Source of the DNA: an uncultured Bacilli bacterium
GTDB taxonomy: Bacteria; Bacillota_I; Bacilli_A; RFN20; CAG-826
Direction of reading: 5' to 3'
Length of the DNA stretch: 64,000 nucleotides
NCBI GenBank assembly: GCA_934140155.1
Contig: CAKPBC010000001.1
Coordinates: 62,001-126,000 of the forward strand
A program made the position numbers and the translations under genes. The notes beneath the pieces were generated by a model. It was not told the origin of the DNA. It did no database searches and saw only the letters and a program-made list of their open reading frames with translations. The stretch's first letter is position 1. The number at the start of each line of letters is the position of its first letter. Shown here in pieces: positions 25,762-34,999 of this stretch.

Positions 25762-26598
25762 ATGATTATTAAAGACGTAACTGATGGCAAAGAAAGAGCG
25801 TTTTATCACTCTGTTGATACAATATTTGATAACTGTAAAATTAAAGGCGAAGAAGATGGTGAATCAGCTTTTAAAGAATGCCGTAATATTAAAATTCAAA
25901 ATTCAGAACTATGTTTAAGATATCCGATTTGGCATAATCATAACTTTGAATTGGTTAACAATTTATTTCATATCGATTGTCGTGCAAGTTTATGGTATTG
26001 CGTAAATGGTAGTATAAAAGATTGTGTACTTGACGGAGTCAAAGCTGTACGTGAATGTAAAGATATAACTATTACTAATTCTAAAATTAATTCCACAGAA
26101 TTTGGTTGGAAAAGTGATAATTTAACTCTTACTAATTGTAGTTTAGTTGGAGAATATGCTTTCCTTGATAGTAAAAATATAACTATTAAAAATATCGATT
26201 TTGCTGGTAAGTATTCTTATCAATATGTAGAAAATATGACTATTGAAGATTCAAAATTAGATACTAAAGATGCTTTCTGGCATACAAAAAATGTCACTGT
26301 TAAAAACAGTTACATTAAAGGAGAATATTTAGGTTGGTATTCTGAAAATCTTACTTTAATTAATTGCACTATAGAAGGAACACAACCTCTATGCTATTGC
26401 AAAAATCTTACTCTTAAAAATTGTAAAATGATTAAATGTGATTTAAGTTTTGAATATAGCGAAGTTAATGCCACAATCGTGGGACATGTTGATAGTATTA
26501 AAAATCCATTAAGCGGATTTATAAGCGTAGAAAGTGTTGATGAAATCATTAAAGAAGATAGCATTTATAATGATACATGCAAAATAAAAATTGGCTAA
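25762..26598 (+). CDS. DUF3737 family right-handed beta-helix protein
   Basis: 278 residues from ATG 25762, which has CGGAG about 9 bases upstream; the ATG at 25753 overlaps that site. The protein is built of repeated short strands, with recurring patterns such as ITITNSKI, LTLTNCSL, ITIKNIDF and VTVKNSYI, each followed by a Tyr/Phe/Trp-rich turn, as in the pectate-lyase-like beta-helix of DUF3737. No signal peptide, so it is probably cytoplasmic. The family is common in gut Firmicutes and Lactobacilli, function unknown. TATAAT at 25737-25742 may be its -10. Confidence 0.85.
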   Translation: MIIKDVTDGKERAFYHSVDTIFDNCKIKGEEDGESAFKECRNIKIQNSELCLRYPIWHNHNFELVNNLFHIDCRASLWYCVNGSIKDCVLDGVKAVRECKDITITNSKINSTEFGWKSDNLTLTNCSLVGEYAFLDSKNITIKNIDFAGKYSYQYVENMTIEDSKLDTKDAFWHTKNVTVKNSYIKGEYLGWYSENLTLINCTIEGTQPLCYCKNLTLKNCKMIKCDLSFEYSEVNATIVGHVDSIKNPLSGFISVESVDEIIKEDSIYNDTCKIKIG

Positions 26599-26613
26599 AG
26601 CGCCAATTTTTTT
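26588..26613 (+). terminator. Bidirectional terminator between DUF3737 gene and antiporter
   Basis: An 8-bp stem AAATTGGC/GCCAATTT with a 6-base loop. Plus strand is followed by T7, minus strand by TTTTTATTTT, so it can stop both converging genes. Confidence 0.85.
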
Positions 26614-27901
26614 AATTGTCTTGAGTGTTTAAATCAGGATTAGATCCTGCTTCTTTTAGTTGAAGTTTTTCTTCTTTTTTCTTATCGTGATTATATATTA
26701 ATTTTAAGAATATTGGTGATAACAAACTTGTAACAATAATTAATATCACAATGAATGGCATAATGTTATTATCAATAATTCCCGCTCCCTTAGAAGCTGT
26801 AACAAGACATACTTCCGCTCGAGCCATCATGCCAACACCAATTTTTACAGAATCAGAGAATGAGTATTTGCAGCATTTTGCGGCAATTCCACATCCAATA
26901 AGTTTGCCAACAATACCTGCAATAATAAATAAACAACCAAATAATACAAACGAGCCACTTATTGCTTCAAATTTAGTGGATATGCCAATGTTAGCAAAAA
27001 ACACTGGAACAAATAACATATAACTTAATATGTCTGTCTTTCTTTCAATATATCCGCTTTCGTTATTAGTGGATAAGATTAATCCAACAATATATGCACC
27101 TGTAATATCAGCAATACCAAAATATTTTTCACTTAAATAAGCAATAATAAAGCAAAATGCTAAACTGAATATTGGAACCAAACGATGGTGTTCAAATCTC
27201 TTATCAAGCCACTTAAAGGCTTTACTAGCCACAAATGATAAAACAGCAATAACTGCGAAATATCCAATTGTTTTTAAAACAACAATCCAAGGATTAACTG
27301 CTTCTCCGCCATTCCCTTTGAATGCAAGAACGAACGATAAAACAATAATGCCTAATACATCATCAATAATTGCTGCCGCAACAATTGTAGATCCTACTCT
27401 ACTATTAAGTTTTCCCATTTCACGTAATGTTTGAACAGTAATACCAACTGATGTTGCCGTTAAAATAGTTCCGTAAAATAAATTAGTAAGTAATGCATCA
27501 TGAGTAAGATTAGCAAAGCCACCATTACATAATGTTGCAACTAAAAATCCTAAGCCCATTGGAACAACAACACCCGCAATCGTAATAATGACTGCTGGGC
27601 CGCCCACTGACTTAATCTGTTTTAAGTCTGTCTCTAAACCTGCAGAGAAAAGAATTAAGATTGCACCAATTTTAGATAAGAAGCCTAATCCTTCTTGAGT
27701 TGTCTCATTTAATATATCTTGATTAGGTATGTAAGAAATTAACCCAATTAATAAACCTGCGACAATCATACCAATTACCGATGGTAGATTTAATTTTTTA
27801 CATATTTTCATAAATATTTTTGAAAATATAAGAATTAGTGCTAGTGGCAACAATATAATATAATAATCACTAGCAATGCCTTCTAAAAACATATTAAACA
27901 T
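26612..27901 (-). CDS. CPA2 family cation:proton antiporter
   Basis: About 429 residues from ATG 27901, which has AAGGAG 9 bases upstream; the frame reaches 27910. Some 12 membrane helices. LPSVIGMIVAGLLIGL and the paired aspartates in AAAIIDDVLGIIV are the CPA2/NapA-Kef signature; two acidic residues suggest electrogenic Na+(or K+)/H+ exchange. No TrkA-N regulatory domain follows the membrane part, which ends in a short charged tail, so a KefB/C-type glutathione-gated channel is unlikely. Monocistronic. Confidence 0.85.
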   Translation of the reverse strand: MFNMFLEGIASDYYIILLPLALILIFSKIFMKICKKLNLPSVIGMIVAGLLIGLISYIPNQDILNETTQEGLGFLSKIGAILILFSAGLETDLKQIKSVGGPAVIITIAGVVVPMGLGFLVATLCNGGFANLTHDALLTNLFYGTILTATSVGITVQTLREMGKLNSRVGSTIVAAAIIDDVLGIIVLSFVLAFKGNGGEAVNPWIVVLKTIGYFAVIAVLSFVASKAFKWLDKRFEHHRLVPIFSLAFCFIIAYLSEKYFGIADITGAYIVGLILSTNNESGYIERKTDILSYMLFVPVFFANIGISTKFEAISGSFVLFGCLFIIAGIVGKLIGCGIAAKCCKYSFSDSVKIGVGMMARAEVCLVTASKGAGIIDNNIMPFIVILIIVTSLLSPIFLKLIYNHDKKKEEKLQLKEAGSNPDLNTQDN

Positions 27902-27934
27902 CTTAAACATCTCCTTGCAAATTCACAACTTTGT

Positions 27935-27962
27935 ATTATACCACTATGCATATTTAATGGAA
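27935..27962 (-). promoter_or_regulatory. Promoter of the antiporter gene
   Basis: Minus-strand TTCCAT (27957-27962), 16-base spacer, TATAAT (27935-27940). The -10 is consensus, the -35 weak. Confidence 0.5.
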
Positions 27963-28089
27963 GAAAAATCATAATAAAAATTTATTTATGAAAAACGTTT
28001 TCTTTTCGTTAATAAGTTATCAATGATTAAATCTTATATAAGCAAAATAATTTATTTAACAAATTATTTATTTTTTTTATCCAATTAAT

Positions 28090-28095
28090 TATAAT
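28090..28095 (+). promoter_or_regulatory. -10 element of the tRNA gene
   Basis: TATAAT 11 bp before the first base of the tRNA, as expected for a stable RNA promoter; the T-rich sequence upstream has only a poor -35. Confidence 0.5.
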
Positions 28096-28106
28096 ATTAA
28101 CTACAT

Positions 28107-28182
28107 GGGGCCATAGCTCAGTTGGGAGAGCGCTTCGTTCGCAACGAAGAGGTCGCGAGTTCGATCCTCGTTGGCTCCACCA
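28107..28182 (+). tRNA. tRNA-Ala(CGC)
   Basis: 76 bases including encoded CCA. Acceptor GGGGCCA pairs with TGGCTCC and includes the G3-U70 pair that marks alanine tRNAs. D arm AGCTCAGTTGGGAGAGC, anticodon stem CTTCG/CGAAG with loop TTCGCAA (anticodon CGC, codon GCG), T arm with TTCGATC. A GCG-specific isoacceptor is a little surprising in an AT-rich genome. It stands alone, with its own terminator. Confidence 0.95.
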
Positions 28183-28195
28183 GTTTAATTGATAT

Positions 28196-28240
28196 ATCCA
28201 CTAAAATTTTACTTAAATAAAGTGATTTAGTGGATTTTTT
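28196..28240 (+). terminator. Terminator after tRNA-Ala
   Basis: A 10-bp stem ATCCACTAAA/TTTAGTGGAT with a 20-base loop followed by T6, 14 bp past the tRNA. Confidence 0.8.
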
Positions 28241-28250
28241 ATTTAATGAT

Positions 28251-28279
28251 AAAAAGAGAACTAGAATTCCATCTAGTTC
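28251..28279 (-). terminator. Terminator of the first GH3 operon
   Basis: Minus strand: 8-bp stem GAACTAGA/TCTAGTTC, then CTCTTTTT; about 30 bp past the stop of the 690-residue protein gene. Confidence 0.75.
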
Positions 28280-28310
28280 CCTCAAAAATCGAATCTTCGA
28301 ATCTTGTTTT

Positions 28311-30383
28311 TTAGAAGACTGGAGCAAATGGCAAGTCATCTACACTACATTCTGTAATTGTAAATGATTTATTACTTGACCATTGCCATTGTCCATTGGT
28401 CTCTTTAATACATGATTGTAATGTTACTCTAACACCATCTGCCAAATCTCCAGATAATGTATATGTACATTGCATTTCTTGAGTTTGTGGTCCTTGATAT
28501 GTAAATGTCCACATAACATCAACTTTTTCATTAGCTAAATCAAAGATAAAATATGTATTACCATCTTGAGAATATGGGTTAGCTTTTGTTGTACTTGTGA
28601 AATATCTCTTTTCTGGTATTACTAAGTTTCCATCTTTTTCGACCATTGAGATTTTAGATGGCAATGAATTAAATAAGTCATCATCACCACTAATTTTTTC
28701 ACCAATTACAATTGCTTTAAGTTTAGATGATCCTGTTAGTTCGATTTTAACATCAACTGTCTTATCGCCCGAGACTACTTTCATTGTATCTAAAGATTTA
28801 ACAATATATTTGGTTTCCACTTCGCCAATCTTACCAGTGATTGTATTTGATGCTTCTGAATCATCAAGTGTAATGTCATAAGATTGAACTGTCTTATTAG
28901 GCATAATTACATTAACTTTTTTATTTACTAAATCTAATTCGCTCTTTAATAAACTTGTATCTAAAATTTCTTCTTTTGTTTCAGTAATACGCTTTACTAA
29001 TATTCCAGAAGTATCAAGTCCATCAACGAAACGATATGTTTTCTTAACTGCTTCATTTGATGCATCGAGTACATAAGTACCTTGATCAACACCAATTGTA
29101 ACTTTAGTATCCCAAGTAAATGTATCCCAGTTTGCTCTAACTATTTGCTTTCCTGGATATTTTTTAGTATTTGGAATTGACCATTTAATTGTTTTATCTG
29201 GATCAAATACAGCACCAACACGTAAATCATTTCTTACTTGCATTGCTGTCCACTTGGTTGTATCAATTTCTTCGCCATATTCATAAGTTAAGTCATCCGT
29301 TCCGGTATCGATATACATACCAATTGCCGGTGTATATAAGAATCCATTAACTTTTAACGAACGAGTTCCCCATGAGAAATCAAGTTTAATATCCGCTGTC
29401 CAATCATAGAATTTAGAATTTGATTTTACGCACATCATATTTGCGTTTGTTCCACGATTATCAATCATAACTAAACAATCCGAGCCATCTTCTTCAATGT
29501 TATACCAATATCCAAAGATGTTTTTATTGTCTTGAACGCCATTATATAATCCATCATCCCAAAGCGATAGATAGCCATAAGTTTTAGAATAGTTTCCTTG
29601 ATATCCTTCAGCATAGAATCCTTCAAATTGATAAACAATGAAACGATCGTTATCTCTACGTTCACTTCTATTAGTGCCTACAGCTTTTTCAATTTCGCCC
29701 GTGGTTTTCTTTGCCCAAGGATTATTAGCCTTGCTAAATTTAACAGAAGCAGGATCATAAGGATAATCAGTAACTACATCACCAAATTCTTTTTCTACGT
29801 CAATTTTAAATCCTAATGTATTATCATTATAAGAATTGTTTCTAGCTTTACACGATGCGATTGTTGCTCCACTTGCAGAAGTGGCAATAATAATAGCTAA
29901 CGCACCAATACTATAGCGAATAATATTTGGTTTATTAAATTTAATTGGTTCTTCTTTTTCTGTTACATCTTTAAAAGATGCTACAATTGCTATAGTTATT
30001 ATTGCTATTTGCATTACTGTGTACACGCAGTTAAGTGGGAAATTACCACCTTGGAATTCAACATGGTTAATTTGGTCAGCAATAAGATTAGGAAATAAAT
30101 ATATTTGCTTCATAAATGAGAAACACATAGCGAGTAAAGCTCCTAAATGAATCCATTTATGTTCTGGCATTGCTAAGGCCACTACTTCAATTACAAAGCA
30201 TAATAATGCACAAATCCCAATTACTTCTGGCGTATGTGGTACAGCGTTATTAGCCATAGACGTCTTATAAGTGGCTAAGAATAATATACCAAATATAAGT
30301 GCAAGTATAGCATCTAACATCATGAGATAGAATCCAACTTTTTTGCCTTTAAATATTTTCTTAAGCATTTCCATTTTATTCAC
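28311..30383 (-). CDS. Large membrane protein with extracytoplasmic beta-rich domain, function unknown
   Basis: 690 residues. About five hydrophobic helices fill residues 1-175 (for example FYLMMLDAILALIFGILFLA and IIRYSIGALAIIIATSAS). The remaining 510 residues look extracytoplasmic: many aromatic, Asp and Thr residues, short strands such as YLSLWDDGLYNG and ANWDTFTWDTKVTIG, and no Cys-rich or catalytic motif I recognise. It starts 2 bp after the GH3 enzyme gene, so the two form an operon and probably act on the same surface glycan. It could be a glycan-binding partner or an uncharacterised hydrolase; I do not recognise the family. Confidence 0.7.
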   Translation of the reverse strand: MNKMEMLKKIFKGKKVGFYLMMLDAILALIFGILFLATYKTSMANNAVPHTPEVIGICALLCFVIEVVALAMPEHKWIHLGALLAMCFSFMKQIYLFPNLIADQINHVEFQGGNFPLNCVYTVMQIAIITIAIVASFKDVTEKEEPIKFNKPNIIRYSIGALAIIIATSASGATIASCKARNNSYNDNTLGFKIDVEKEFGDVVTDYPYDPASVKFSKANNPWAKKTTGEIEKAVGTNRSERRDNDRFIVYQFEGFYAEGYQGNYSKTYGYLSLWDDGLYNGVQDNKNIFGYWYNIEEDGSDCLVMIDNRGTNANMMCVKSNSKFYDWTADIKLDFSWGTRSLKVNGFLYTPAIGMYIDTGTDDLTYEYGEEIDTTKWTAMQVRNDLRVGAVFDPDKTIKWSIPNTKKYPGKQIVRANWDTFTWDTKVTIGVDQGTYVLDASNEAVKKTYRFVDGLDTSGILVKRITETKEEILDTSLLKSELDLVNKKVNVIMPNKTVQSYDITLDDSEASNTITGKIGEVETKYIVKSLDTMKVVSGDKTVDVKIELTGSSKLKAIVIGEKISGDDDLFNSLPSKISMVEKDGNLVIPEKRYFTSTTKANPYSQDGNTYFIFDLANEKVDVMWTFTYQGPQTQEMQCTYTLSGDLADGVRVTLQSCIKETNGQWQWSSNKSFTITECSVDDLPFAPVF

Positions 30384-30385
30384 CC

Positions 30386-33301
30386 CTATTTCACCAATTC
30401 TTTTGGCTTTTTAACAAATTCATAGATAATGAACAATGATATAGCCGCTAAGGTAAATGCGCCAAATACACCATCAATAGTATAAATAACTGGTTTCCAC
30501 CATTTAAATGTTTCTTCTAAATCTTTGCCACTATCAGCGACATCACCCATCCATGATCTAGATAAAGCATACATGATATTTTTATTCGCTTTTTGACATA
30601 GTTCTAATAAATATCCATCATCAGTAGATGTAATAGCATTTTTAATTTGTTGACCTCTATTTCCATCAAGACAGAATACCTCAGTTCCACCAACAATCAT
30701 ATCACGAGTTGAAGTATATGATCCTTCACCTTGCAATGCATCATCAATAATTAAACCTTTATATTTCCATTCAGTTCTAAGTATTTGATTTGATAAAGTT
30801 TGATGACATGCAGCATAAGTTAAACCAATTCTATTATATGAAGTCATAATACCAAGGCCTTCGCCTTTTGTTAAGGCGCCTTCAAATGGCTTTAAATAAA
30901 TTTCACGAATGGCTTGTTCATTAGAGAATGTTGCAACACCTTGACGATTAGTTTCTTGGTTGTTTAAGAAACAGTGTTTAATATTCATAATTAAGCCTTT
31001 TTTTCTAGCTTCTTTTACTATATTACTTGCAACATAATAGTTCATAATACCATCTTCCGACATATATTCTGAAGCACGTGATCCATAAGGTGTTCTATTG
31101 ATGTTTGCTCCTGGAGCATTAACAGCAGCAACACCACAGTGCAAAGCTTCTTCACCATAGAAATAACCAAATTTCTTTTGCATTTCATGGTCCCATGTTG
31201 CAGTATAGATTGGTCCAGTAGCAAATCCAGTTGCCCATCTTCCATCACCATAAGCAAATGGAGACAATAAACCTTCTGGTCCTTCATTAATAGAGTTAGA
31301 TGGTTTTGATACTGAAGTAACCGCTAAAATGCCACGGTTATCAGACATTGAAATTACTAAATCATCTAATGTCATTTGTTTAATGAATAAATCCCATTTA
31401 GGATCATCATATTCTAGTTTAGCCATATCAGAGAATTTAAGACGATATGGATTTCCTTCTTCATCTTTTAATTGAACTCCATACTTTGTACCAGCACCCG
31501 CACTATATGATTCTGCATCATCGGCTTTTGTGTACATTCTCATATCGAGTCCTTTTTTCATTTTATCGTTAAGCTTCAACCCTTCTAATTTTTTAGGGAA
31601 AGTTGCTTGCCAATCTTTTCTTGTTAAATATGTAATTTTTTGGTCATCATTTGCCCAGTAATTAACATCTGCATCATCAAATTGGTTAGTAACTTCAACT
31701 GAGTCATCATAGTGTGAATACTTATATGCATCCATAGCGCCAGAAATAGCTACTTTTTGCACACAATTTGCGCTTGCTTGATAATTTGTACCATTATGGT
31801 CAGTTAATGCCGCAGATGGGTTTTTAACTCCTATAACATTATTAAGTGCTTCGTGAGCGCCATTACCAAGTGCAAAGTAATAATCACCATCTTCTAAAAT
31901 GTATTGTTTTTTATTAATTCGATCATATGAAGCTAAGAAATAACGATCAAATTCAATATCCAATGTTTTTGACTCATTTGGTTCAAGAAGCACTTTATCA
32001 TAAGCACATAATTGAATTGATGATTTTTCCACTAAATGTTCTTTATCATATTCTGTATATGGGCTTTGGCAGTACACTTGAATTGATGATCTTCCTTCAA
32101 CCTCGCCAGTGTTCTTAACAGTTACATTAGCTACAAAAGTATCTTCATCAGCTTTATAAGTAACGCTATTAAGCTTTTGCTCAAATGTTGTATATGATAA
32201 ACCAAAACCAAATGGATATGCTACTTCGCGGTCATAAGTCCAATTAGTTTCTCCATCATAAGTTCCGGCATCACCATTTGCATTTCCTTGATTTAAAACA
32301 CAATCTTCATATCTTGTTTCATAATATTTATATCCAACATAAATACCTTCTGCATAAGATACGTATTTGTTTGATCTATCTACGCCTGCACTACCATCAA
32401 AATTAATATCGCCAAAGTTTTGATAAGCAGCAGAATTTGATGCATGAGCGGAGAAAGTATCAGGTGTATGTCCGCTTGGATTAGCTTCCCCTGTTAAAAT
32501 ATGAACAACACCATCTAAAGAATAGTATCCTGGAACTCCAAACCATAATACAGCATCTACGCCGTATTCTTCTTTGTTGGCCCAATCTAAACTCATTGGC
32601 ATCGCACCATTTAATAAGACAATTGTTTTCTTAAACTTACCTGATTCTTTAATCATTTTTAATAAGTTAGCTTCATTTTCTTGTAAATCAAGAATTCCGG
32701 CTTTCGGATCACTATTTTCTGTACCAACACGTACAAATGTTACAATTGCAGCATCGCCAAAAGTATCAAATGATGCTTTAATACCTGCTGTATATGCACT
32801 TACAGCAACCTCAGGAATATTAGTTTCTGATGGTTCTCCTCCACCAGTATACATATTCCAAATAGTCTTATTATAATTAAAACCATTATTTTCAAATGCA
32901 TCGTTTAAATGAACAACTAATTTTTCATTTGGAGCAGCACCTCCGGCACCAGAACGTAAACACAAGTGTGCACTATTACGTCCAAATAATGTGACGTTTC
33001 TTTCTTCTTTTGTTAAAGGTAAACATCCATTATCATTTTTTAATAAAACGGCACCCTGCTCTTCTTGTTCAACACAGTACTTATAAGAATCTTGAATCAT
33101 TCTTTTCCAGCCTGCATCGGATAAACTTCCATCTTCTTCAGCATAGTCAGAACGTTTGGAACTAATTTGACGAACATTCAATCCTAAAACGTCGTTAATT
33201 AATCCTTCGTTATCCATAGCAACATTAGTTAATGAAATAAATGCTGTTGTTAGCAAAATGCCAACTGAGGATAACCCTAACCAAAGTTTGTTTTTTTTCA
33301 T
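30386..33301 (-). CDS. Membrane-anchored glycoside hydrolase family 3 enzyme, permuted domains
   Basis: 971 residues. An N-terminal signal anchor (7-27) and a C-terminal helix near 940-962 hold it in the membrane with the body outside. The GH3 domains are in reversed order: GH3-C first (EQGAVLLKNDNGCLPL, from about 80), fibronectin-III-like domain (FGFGLSYTTFE onwards, about 370-480), then the catalytic barrel from about 640. The nucleophile is Asp 854 in GLIIDDALQG, and the expected KHCFLNNQE follows the KH motif. Reversed order is known from Ruminococcus albus beta-glucosidase. Activity is probably beta-glucosidase or beta-xylosidase. Transcribed from a promoter overlapped by a CRE-like operator. 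Confidence 0.9.
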   Translation of the reverse strand: MKKNKLWLGLSSVGILLTTAFISLTNVAMDNEGLINDVLGLNVRQISSKRSDYAEEDGSLSDAGWKRMIQDSYKYCVEQEEQGAVLLKNDNGCLPLTKEERNVTLFGRNSAHLCLRSGAGGAAPNEKLVVHLNDAFENNGFNYNKTIWNMYTGGGEPSETNIPEVAVSAYTAGIKASFDTFGDAAIVTFVRVGTENSDPKAGILDLQENEANLLKMIKESGKFKKTIVLLNGAMPMSLDWANKEEYGVDAVLWFGVPGYYSLDGVVHILTGEANPSGHTPDTFSAHASNSAAYQNFGDINFDGSAGVDRSNKYVSYAEGIYVGYKYYETRYEDCVLNQGNANGDAGTYDGETNWTYDREVAYPFGFGLSYTTFEQKLNSVTYKADEDTFVANVTVKNTGEVEGRSSIQVYCQSPYTEYDKEHLVEKSSIQLCAYDKVLLEPNESKTLDIEFDRYFLASYDRINKKQYILEDGDYYFALGNGAHEALNNVIGVKNPSAALTDHNGTNYQASANCVQKVAISGAMDAYKYSHYDDSVEVTNQFDDADVNYWANDDQKITYLTRKDWQATFPKKLEGLKLNDKMKKGLDMRMYTKADDAESYSAGAGTKYGVQLKDEEGNPYRLKFSDMAKLEYDDPKWDLFIKQMTLDDLVISMSDNRGILAVTSVSKPSNSINEGPEGLLSPFAYGDGRWATGFATGPIYTATWDHEMQKKFGYFYGEEALHCGVAAVNAPGANINRTPYGSRASEYMSEDGIMNYYVASNIVKEARKKGLIMNIKHCFLNNQETNRQGVATFSNEQAIREIYLKPFEGALTKGEGLGIMTSYNRIGLTYAACHQTLSNQILRTEWKYKGLIIDDALQGEGSYTSTRDMIVGGTEVFCLDGNRGQQIKNAITSTDDGYLLELCQKANKNIMYALSRSWMGDVADSGKDLEETFKWWKPVIYTIDGVFGAFTLAAISLFIIYEFVKKPKELVK

Positions 33302-33380
33302 AAATTCCCTTTCCGCGCTTTTTTGCGCATATTTGTTATTATCAAGAAAGTAAAAGACCCTTTTTGATAATTATTACACT

Positions 33381-33409
33381 ATAATAATGCTTTAAGATAG
33401 CGCTTACAA
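33381..33409 (-). promoter_or_regulatory. Promoter of the first GH3 operon with overlapping CRE-like operator
   Basis: Minus-strand TTGTAA (33404-33409), 17-base spacer, TATTAT (33381-33386). The stretch 33394-33409 reads TTGTAAGCGCTATCTT and fits the CcpA/LacI-family CRE consensus WTGNNARCGNWWWCAW at 15 of 16 places. An operator over the -35 would repress when bound. Confidence 0.6.
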
Positions 33410-33413
33410 AAAT

Positions 33414-33545
33414 GACAATCTTGCTATTTTAGTTATGCTTTTATAAACTATGCCATAATTTTAAAAATATAGGTTTTTAACGCTATAACTTATAAATATA
33501 TGCAAAATGTTGATAAAAAATACATAAAGACAATCTTGTTATTTT
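33414..33545 (+). repeat. Direct repeat of 17 bp upstream of the first GH3 gene
   Basis: GACAATCTTGCTATTTT (33414-33430) recurs as GACAATCTTGTTATTTT (33529-33545), one mismatch, offset 115 bp, both in the gap between the GH3 and GH43 genes. The first copy touches the CRE-like site. Confidence 0.55.
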
Positions 33546-33559
33546 TACTATTCGCCTTT

Positions 33560-34987
33560 TTATCCTAAAACAAATTTAAAAAATGACAATTTTCCTTTGC
33601 CTTCATACTTAAAAATCAAAGGATGAATACCATCAGTTATCTCTAATTTTGATTCATATAAAACATCTTTGCCTTTATGAATAGCAAAAGACGCTACTTT
33701 ATTTTTATTTTCATCATAAACTCTCATTGTTCCATTATTTGTTGAAGAAACCAAAATCTTAATATTTTTTGAATTATCAAATTTAAAATATTTAAAAGTT
33801 ATTGTTGTTCCATCTTTAATGTTAGCAATATACTGATCTCCATCAATTTCGCGATCTTTTCCACTTTGCGTAAAGTATGGCCTTCCAAATCCTTTAAATA
33901 GTCGATAGAATGTTCCACCATTTTTACATTTTAAATTGCAGGCAATACGAGCTTCATATTCTCCTTTACCTAATAATGGTCCATTATTTAATCCACAAGA
34001 TGTTATCTCAACTTGTGGAATTGTGCCATCTTCTAGAATCATAATTTTTTCTGCGCAAGCTTGTCTAGAAAAGCAATGGCGATTTGTCTGTCGATGATAG
34101 AAAATATAATGATTATCATTAATTGATAATATAGAACCATGTGTATTTCCGGTCATATTATTAGCACTTCTAACTTCTTTGATATCTCCTAATCCAACAT
34201 CTCCAATTGAGACAATAGTGCCTCCATATTCAAAATCTCGATCAGGATAATTGGAAATCGCATAACATAATTCATGGCCTAAAATAGATGAATAAATAAA
34301 ATAATATTTACCGTTTATTTTACGCATTGATGATGCTTCAAAAAATTCGTGTCCTTTATACTTGGTATTCTTAGAATTATAAACACTTTTTACTCCAATT
34401 TCGTGTGGAGTTTCTTTGATAGTACACATGTCTGTCTCTAATTTGATGCATAAAGGTCCTACTTTTGATACTCTTTTTCCACCAGTAACAAACACTCCTA
34501 ATAAATCTGGACAAAAACCTGAATATAAGTACACATCATTTCCTTCTACAAATATTCCTGGATCGAATTGAAAAACATCGTTCTTACCTTTTCCTAAGAT
34601 TGTTCCATTTTTATATTTTACATGACTATAAAACTCAAATGGCCCTGCTGGAGAATTAGATACAGCAACACCAATTACGTTTGTGCCAATGGCGCTATAA
34701 TATAGATAATACCTTCCATCTACTCCTTGAATGCAATCTGGAGCGTATAAAGCTCTTTTTCTTTTATTTAGTGGATCTTGTTCTTTTTTAAAAATTACAC
34801 CTTCGTATCTCCAAGAAGTTAAATCATCAATTGGAGCGGAATATGTAACATAATCACCTAAGCAAAAATTCTTTCCATTAAATAAATCATGTGATCCATA
34901 AATATAAACTCTTCCGTTAAAAATTCTTGGCTCAGCATCAGGTATATATTCATGTGATGGTAAATAGGGATTAACAATTTGTTTCAT
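33560..34987 (-). CDS. Glycoside hydrolase family 43 (beta-xylosidase / alpha-L-arabinofuranosidase type), cytoplasmic
   Basis: 475 residues without a signal peptide, so it works in the cytoplasm on imported oligosaccharides. The five-bladed propeller fills about 1-320 with the GH43 triad: base Asp 17 (IPDAEPR), pKa-setting Asp 142 (FDPGIF) and acid Glu 217 (HEFFEASS). Residues 340-475 form a beta-sandwich domain, possibly CBM6-like. It follows xylB by 12 bp in the xylA-xylB-GH43 operon, which supports action on xylo- or arabinoxylo-oligosaccharides with release of xylose. Exact specificity cannot be read. Confidence 0.88.
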   Translation of the reverse strand: MKQIVNPYLPSHEYIPDAEPRIFNGRVYIYGSHDLFNGKNFCLGDYVTYSAPIDDLTSWRYEGVIFKKEQDPLNKRKRALYAPDCIQGVDGRYYLYYSAIGTNVIGVAVSNSPAGPFEFYSHVKYKNGTILGKGKNDVFQFDPGIFVEGNDVYLYSGFCPDLLGVFVTGGKRVSKVGPLCIKLETDMCTIKETPHEIGVKSVYNSKNTKYKGHEFFEASSMRKINGKYYFIYSSILGHELCYAISNYPDRDFEYGGTIVSIGDVGLGDIKEVRSANNMTGNTHGSILSINDNHYIFYHRQTNRHCFSRQACAEKIMILEDGTIPQVEITSCGLNNGPLLGKGEYEARIACNLKCKNGGTFYRLFKGFGRPYFTQSGKDREIDGDQYIANIKDGTTITFKYFKFDNSKNIKILVSSTNNGTMRVYDENKNKVASFAIHKGKDVLYESKLEITDGIHPLIFKYEGKGKLSFFKFVLG

Positions 34988-34999
34988 GATTTTTGCTCC

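Noticed and set aside
28118..28339. Minus-strand frame of 73 codons ending in a VEPTRIELATSSLRTK-like string
   Set aside because: It is the antisense of tRNA-Ala plus flanking DNA; this string is a well-known false protein in databases caused by translating tRNA genes.
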